A DNA stretch of 64,000 bases from Viola odorata (lineage: Eukaryota; Streptophyta; Magnoliopsida; Malpighiales; Violaceae), in contig OY829538.1 in the NCBI GenBank assembly GCA_963691705.1, forward strand, positions 77,754,781-77,818,780, read 5' to 3'. Shown here piece by piece: positions 59,600-64,000 of the stretch (position 1 is the stretch's first letter; every line of letters begins with the position of its first letter). The position numbers and the translations under genes are program-made. The notes beneath the pieces are model-generated. The model did not search any database, was not told the DNA's origin, and saw nothing but the letters and a program-made list of their open reading frames with translations.

Positions 59600-61390
59600 G
59601 GAGGAATGCTTTTGCATTTGATCAAGGCATTAAGTATACAAAGATGTAGGTAAAAGTGAGGTATTTTTCGAACATTTGGTATAGATGTGAGGTGATTTTA
59701 TGAATTTTTCTAAAATAATTTTATTTATTTATTTCATTGTTAATTTCTTAAAAGCTATTAAAAAAATAATATTAAGGAAATATTTCGTGCCACACTGAAT
59801 TTTGGTCACGTCAGGGACCAAACTGGAGTACATATACAAATAGTAGGCACTTAAACGAACCAAAAGACCCAAAGGAACAATAATAAAACGTTAGGGACCT
59901 GGATGTATTTTCTCATTTTTTCCCTTTCCTTTTCCATCCCGTGCGCGGGCCCCACCCCCTGTAGGGCCTGTGTACCCAACTCCCAGTCTGAATTAAAAGA
60001 AAAAAAATGAAAGAGAACAAATTCAAATTACTGTCATGTTTTTATGCCTTAATTTTGCCATGCTTATTTCCTTTCCGCTGTTTTTGGTTCTTATCTTTTT
60101 ATTTTTCTCCTTTTGGTATGTTGATCGTAATGTGACGATGGTTCAGCTGCTCTCCGTACCATTCAGGTGAGTGAGCAATGTGCATTGAAGATCTTTTCGG
60201 TTTTAACTTTTTATTTTTAGAATATAGTGTTCTGTTTTTATTCTGTCTCCGCTCTCCGTTAAATTTGTTCCCGTTTTTCATGTTCTGTTGCGTTGTCATT
60301 TGTGGGTGTGATGATCTATGTTGCTTTTATGCTTCTGGTGTTTTCAGTTTCCTATTAGATCATGGGCATCTTTGGCTTTTTATCTCTTGAGCGACTACTG
60401 GAACTGTAAGTCTTCAATTTATTTATTTTTTATTTTCTTATTTTGTGTCCATTGTTTTTGTTATTGGGATTTTGATGGTTGATTATCTGTAACTTTTTGT
60501 CTGTGTTGTTTCTTTCATGTTCTGTTGTCGGTAACTGTCCAGTGGTTCTCTTTCCATTGAGGTGAGGTTCCCATTGGGATGTTGTTTGTGCTTTGTTTTT
60601 TTTTCTATCCGTCCTTAACAATTATGGTTCTGATATTTTGTTAACTTATTTGTCTACTGTTGGTCTTCTTGGTGTTGATGAAGCTTTGTGCGATTTTGGT
60701 CTCTGTTGTTCTACTCATTATTGGTGAGTATTTATTTTGTTTGCCTGTTTCTTTCTTCTTCTTTCATCGTTGTGCTCTCTCTTTTTTAAGCGCCAACTTT
60801 CTGCCCCCACTAATTGCTGTTATTTTCCATGGTTGTGGTTGTTGTGTCTCACTGACACCCATCATGGCTTTTGTAGGAATATATGGAAGAGCTTTTAAGT
60901 ATTTTGAGTGCATGTTGGTTTTCATAGTACATGGATTAAAAGGAAGGCAGTGTTCTCAACAGTTCCCATTATGGACTGGTTGGTAAATCCTGACTTTATA
61001 CTGGTTACTTTTCAAGTGGACATTTAACTTTTGTATTTATAGACTGTTGTTCATTGTCTTAGAAATTACTGATGTCTGTTGATCTTTTGCAATGTTGGTG
61101 CAGGTTACATTCCAAAACCTACAAACCATTCATGATGACGCTTGATCCACTCCAAGAGGTTAAAGGCGGTTTGAACCTGCGAAAGAAAATACGAACCAAT
61201 AATAAAAGATGGATTTCCAGGTTAGAAATATTTTAATTGTGCCCAACACAAGGAGATATATGGTGAAATGATTGGTAGAAGTCCCTCTCTGATTACAAAA
61301 TTATCACATCAAATATCCTAAAAAGCTGGAATACGATAATATAAAATCTTGCAAGTTAAAAACTAAACGTCTTCGTTACTAGATAGATCC
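59600..61390. other. T-rich stretch without a supportable gene
   Basis: Plus-strand T-rich DNA with several donor-like GTAAGT/GTGAGT sites (60165, 60405, 60560). A short frame at 61100-61245 (YKPFMMTLDPLQEVKGG...RKKIRTNNKRWISRLE) could be the tail of a gene. I could not assemble a consistent coding chain. Confidence 0.4.
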
Positions 61391-61399
61391 TACATGTCC

Positions 61400-62470
61400 T
61401 ACCTACAGTCAGCACCGCCATTGTAGCCACCACTGCCGTATCCACTATGGCCAAGGTAGTCGCCACCACCCACCATCAACATAACCACTGCCATAGCCAC
61501 TGCTATCACCACCATAGCCATCATCAATATTGTCGCCACCATCATCCTCCTCACCCTCATCATCATCCTCCTCCTCCTCAGCACCACCATCATCATCCTC
61601 ACCACAACCACCATCCTCCTCCTCCTTCTCACCCTCACTATCGTTACCAACATCACCACCACCACCGCCACCATCACTCTCAATCTCAATAACATCGGGC
61701 ACATCTAATTTCACAACGCAATATTGCATTCGTACCCACCTTCCCAATACCTTTGTTCCCAACTTTTTTACCCCAATTGTTTTGGTAGATCCAATAATTA
61801 TCTTTATATCCAATCAACGCAACAACGTGATTAATAACTAGGAGATCATTGTAAGTCGATCCATGACCATAATACATGTTTTTTCATTGTAAGCCAATCC
61901 ATTACCATAATATATGTTTTTTTTCCAGTCATGATCTTGGAAGGTGTCGAGGATCCCAAAAGCTGCATAAGCTGGTCCGTTACTGTAGAGAAATTTTTTA
62001 ACAATCTCATACTCTTCAGGCTCGTACCAAGTAAACGAAGTAGCTTTTAATCGATCAGTAGGTTGAAAAAAAAAGAGTCAAACCCATACTCCAAGATGTC
62101 ATATAAAAGACAATACACAAAACAAATAGAATGGATAATTACATTATCAGAATTCGGACTGTGGTAAAGTACTCTCTCCATGGTCAAAAACTGAACAGTG
62201 AGCTCAGGTATTTCATGTGCCTTGTTTGTTTCAAAAGCATTGGCGACAAAATCTGTGAGATAGGTGAGAGAGTTTTCTGAAACGCTCTAATTTCCTCGCT
62301 GCTTTGATTTTGGAGTAGGGCTCCATTGTGGTATGAAAAGCATGGGCCACACATAGACCTGGAGGGAAAATAAAGCATATTTACAGCAACAAACAATTGA
62401 AAAGAAAAAAAAAATATTAAGCATCTTACCTTCACGGTTGTCAGTCAATGGTATACTAATAATTTCCTTG
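61400..62470 (-). pseudogene. Papain-like (C1A) cysteine protease relic
   Basis: Minus-strand pieces follow papain order. SMCGPCFSYHNGALLQNQ (about 62340) corresponds to the catalytic-Cys block (CGSCWAF in papain). PELTVQFLTMERVL (about 62210) corresponds to the EQELVDC block. YEPEEYEIVKKFLYSNGPA (about 62000) comes next. VINHVVALIGYKDNYWIYQN with NWG (about 61800) holds the catalytic His and Asn. The pieces are in different frames, a 36-base segment (ACATATATTATGGTAATGGA...) is duplicated, and the chain then shifts into an acidic Gly/Asp/Glu repeat. A frameshifted relic is most likely; a divergent gene with misread exons is possible. Confidence 0.55.
61435..61690. repeat. Imperfect CCA/CAT/CTC trinucleotide repeat
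   Basis: About 250 bases of CAC, CAT, CTC and CCT triplets. Depending on frame and strand they translate to poly-His, poly-Ser/Pro, or Glu/Asp/Gly runs. It overlaps the 3' end of the protease relic. Confidence 0.85.
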
Positions 62471-62549
62471 TTTACTTTCTTATTCTTTCCAATTACATGA
62501 ATTAGGAGGCATGCTGAGGGAGAGCAAAAGAAGAAGGATAAAACCAAAC

Positions 62550-63740
62550 TGAAACAACAGAAAGACCAAACTGATTTCAGAATATATTAACAAGAGAAAA
62601 ACAACAAATCTCCAACTCTTGAAGCGCCAGTCTGACAAACCTTAACTCAACTCACTCAAAACCTAAACACTTCAAATTACTAAGCAGCTAACCACTCACC
62701 TTCAGATTGGTTCTAACTTCTAACAGAGTCCAAAGACACCACCATTTCTCAAAAGCACGACCAAGGACAACTACCACACATCAAATTGTTTGATAGACAA
62801 ACAACAAAAAAATGCACACCTCAAAATCACATATTGGCTAGACCAATCCACAGCACACAAAAACCCACATCAATCCACCAAAACAAATTCCAAAAAGTCA
62901 CAGATGGAATCTTAAGAAAACAGAATCAAAACATAGAAACAAATTCATCATGTAATGTTAACTAATGGTGTTAAGACTAAATTTCAACATTCTGTCAGCA
63001 ACAAATGACAAATTTTAGAATTTCCTCTCCAGTCTCCACTTCCTGAGCAACCAAAACACAGGGCAGAATCTCAATTTCACCCAAAAAAAAGAAGGAAAAA
63101 ACCAAATTGAAACATTCAAAGCCCTAACTTAAAAAAAACTGTACCGAATTAGCATAAATGAAAGCAAATCCACGTGAAATTACACCTCAATTAAGACGAG
63201 AAAGCTGAAAAGATTGGAACTTACACAGATTTATGAGCTCGGATTTGGAAGTATGTGATTATCACTTGAAAAATTAATCAAGGAGTTAATGTGACTGGAT
63301 TTGTCTTCTTTCTCCTTCTCTTCCTGATGTTAGGAAGAAGAATGCTCAAATGTTTTTTCCTTCTTTTTTGGGATTTCTTTTTTTGTATTAATAAAAATTT
63401 GTATAGGTAAGCATATTAATTAGTATATGAGAAAACAAGGTAACTATTTTAGACAGGAGACATGCTCAAAAGTTTGACAGTTGCTCTTAATCATCACATG
63501 AAAATAGGTATCCAGTGACATAAAAGAAGGAAGGGTTATGCTTTCAACTTCAACAGATTTACCCTCCACGGCTCCAACTCATTGATTGCACAAAAAAGGA
63601 CATGAGAGGCAAACATAACTCTCAGGGATAGAAAGAGGATAACCAGAATCAATTTATTTTAACAGAATTTCTTTGGCATTTTCCAGTTAAAGACAATTTA
63701 TAATACAAGATATTATATAGGTCAGATGAACTATGGAGGG
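62550..63740. other. Stretch between protease relic and GST exon
   Basis: No coding exon is supported. On the minus strand TCATAAATCTGT/GTAAGTTCC near 63220 looks like a 5'UTR donor, so a promoter for the protease-like unit may lie near 63300-63400. Confidence 0.4.
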
Positions 63741-63746
63741 AGGTAC

Positions 63747-64000
63747 CTGCACCAGCACGCAAATTAGAGTGATGCCAATCCAAAATAGAATGTATTTTAG
63801 CCCTCTTAAAAAGATCAGCTGGATACCTAAAACCATGAACTAGAAAATTCAGAACTCAACAACATACATATAAAGGTAGATGGGATAAGGTCATTAGATG
63901 TTTATTGAACTGTAAGAAATTGAGATATTTATGGGTCAAACATTAAATGCAATGAATGAAGATTCAAAGAAAAAAGATTAGAAAGGGACGAACCTGTGCT
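63747..64000 (-). CDS. Theta-class glutathione S-transferase, internal exons
   Basis: One full exon (63826-63747) encodes YPADLFKRAKIHSILDWHH then SNLRAGA, a signature of the C-terminal domain of plant GST theta (GSTT), which conjugates or reduces hydroperoxides with glutathione. A donor (ACAG/GTTCGT) at about 63991 marks the end of the preceding exon, which joins in frame as ..HR/YPADL. The rest of the N-terminal thioredoxin-fold domain with the active-site Ser lies beyond the right edge. The expected next exon (GxVLNSVLxPxLG type) was not found in the 1.8 kb to the left, so the gene is either 3'-truncated or has a long intron. Confidence 0.72.

Noticed and set aside
60660..60986. 108-aa Cys/Phe-rich plus frame
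   Set aside because: T-rich DNA naturally reads as Phe/Leu/Cys; no acceptor/donor chain or homologue could be argued.
61447..61692. His/Pro-rich 81-aa frame on the plus strand
   Set aside because: It is a by-product of the CAC/CAT triplet repeat, with no splice or promoter support.
1..64000. CRISPR arrays, operons and bacterial elements
   Set aside because: The window is spliced plant nuclear DNA, and no regularly spaced identical repeats with unique spacers were seen.

Overview
The window is nuclear DNA of a flowering plant, almost certainly a eudicot. Genes are split by short GT-AG introns, intergenic DNA is AT-rich and holds MITEs and tRNA-derived SINE pieces, and every recognisable protein has a plant-type architecture (TPK1-type two-pore K+ channel, ZIP11-type zinc transporter, purine permeases, SPO11-1, plant TIM50). 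Exon boundaries were read by hand from splice signals and reading-frame continuity, so single boundaries may be off. Family calls rest on recognised motifs, not on a database search.

Layout, left to right. 1-2.8 kb: 5' part of a BAH-domain chromatin gene (minus, runs off the left edge). 3.1-3.5 kb: a small secreted cysteine-containing peptide gene. 3.8-4.2 kb: an F-box-associated relic abutting a purine-permease pseudogene. 5.1-8.3 kb: a 3.2-kb hAT-like element with an exact 8-bp target duplication, carrying a thioredoxin CXXS gene fragment, a second gene fragment, a higher-order tandem repeat and a nested foldback with a tRNA-like loop. 8.8-12.3 kb: two more purine permease (PUP) copies, one truncated by a SINE and one intact. 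13.6-16.1 kb: WSS1A-type DNA-protein crosslink protease. 17.1-20.8 kb: uncharacterised membrane protein. 21.3-26.6 kb: tandem pair of zinc transporters. 27.6-31.2 kb: TIM50. 31.9-33.4 kb: small conserved unknown protein. 36.1 kb: acidic membrane protein. 37.6-40.3 kb: membrane-anchored cysteine-synthase-like PLP enzyme. 42.4 kb: small membrane protein. 44.8-47.3 kb: TPK1-type vacuolar K+ channel. 48.2-51.3 kb: meiotic SPO11-1 with 15 exons. 52.5-53.2 kb: DUF761-type membrane protein. 55-57.3 kb: GC-rich repeat end and a ~370-bp satellite-like array. 57.4-59.6 kb: poorly resolved gene(s). 61.4-62.5 kb: papain-like protease relic. 63.7-64 kb: two exons of a theta-class glutathione transferase that runs off the right edge.

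WSS1A, ZIP, TIM50 and the PLP enzyme lie in the order I recall for Arabidopsis At1g55915-At1g55910-At1g55900-At1g55880, so 13-40 kb looks like an ancestral microsyntenic block. The left 12 kb and right 10 kb are more dynamic, with tandem duplication, pseudogenes and transposons. The most unusual object is the gene-fragment-carrying hAT-like element at 5135-8338. Its insertion site can be compared with a paralogous unoccupied site at about 9917-9945 inside the window.
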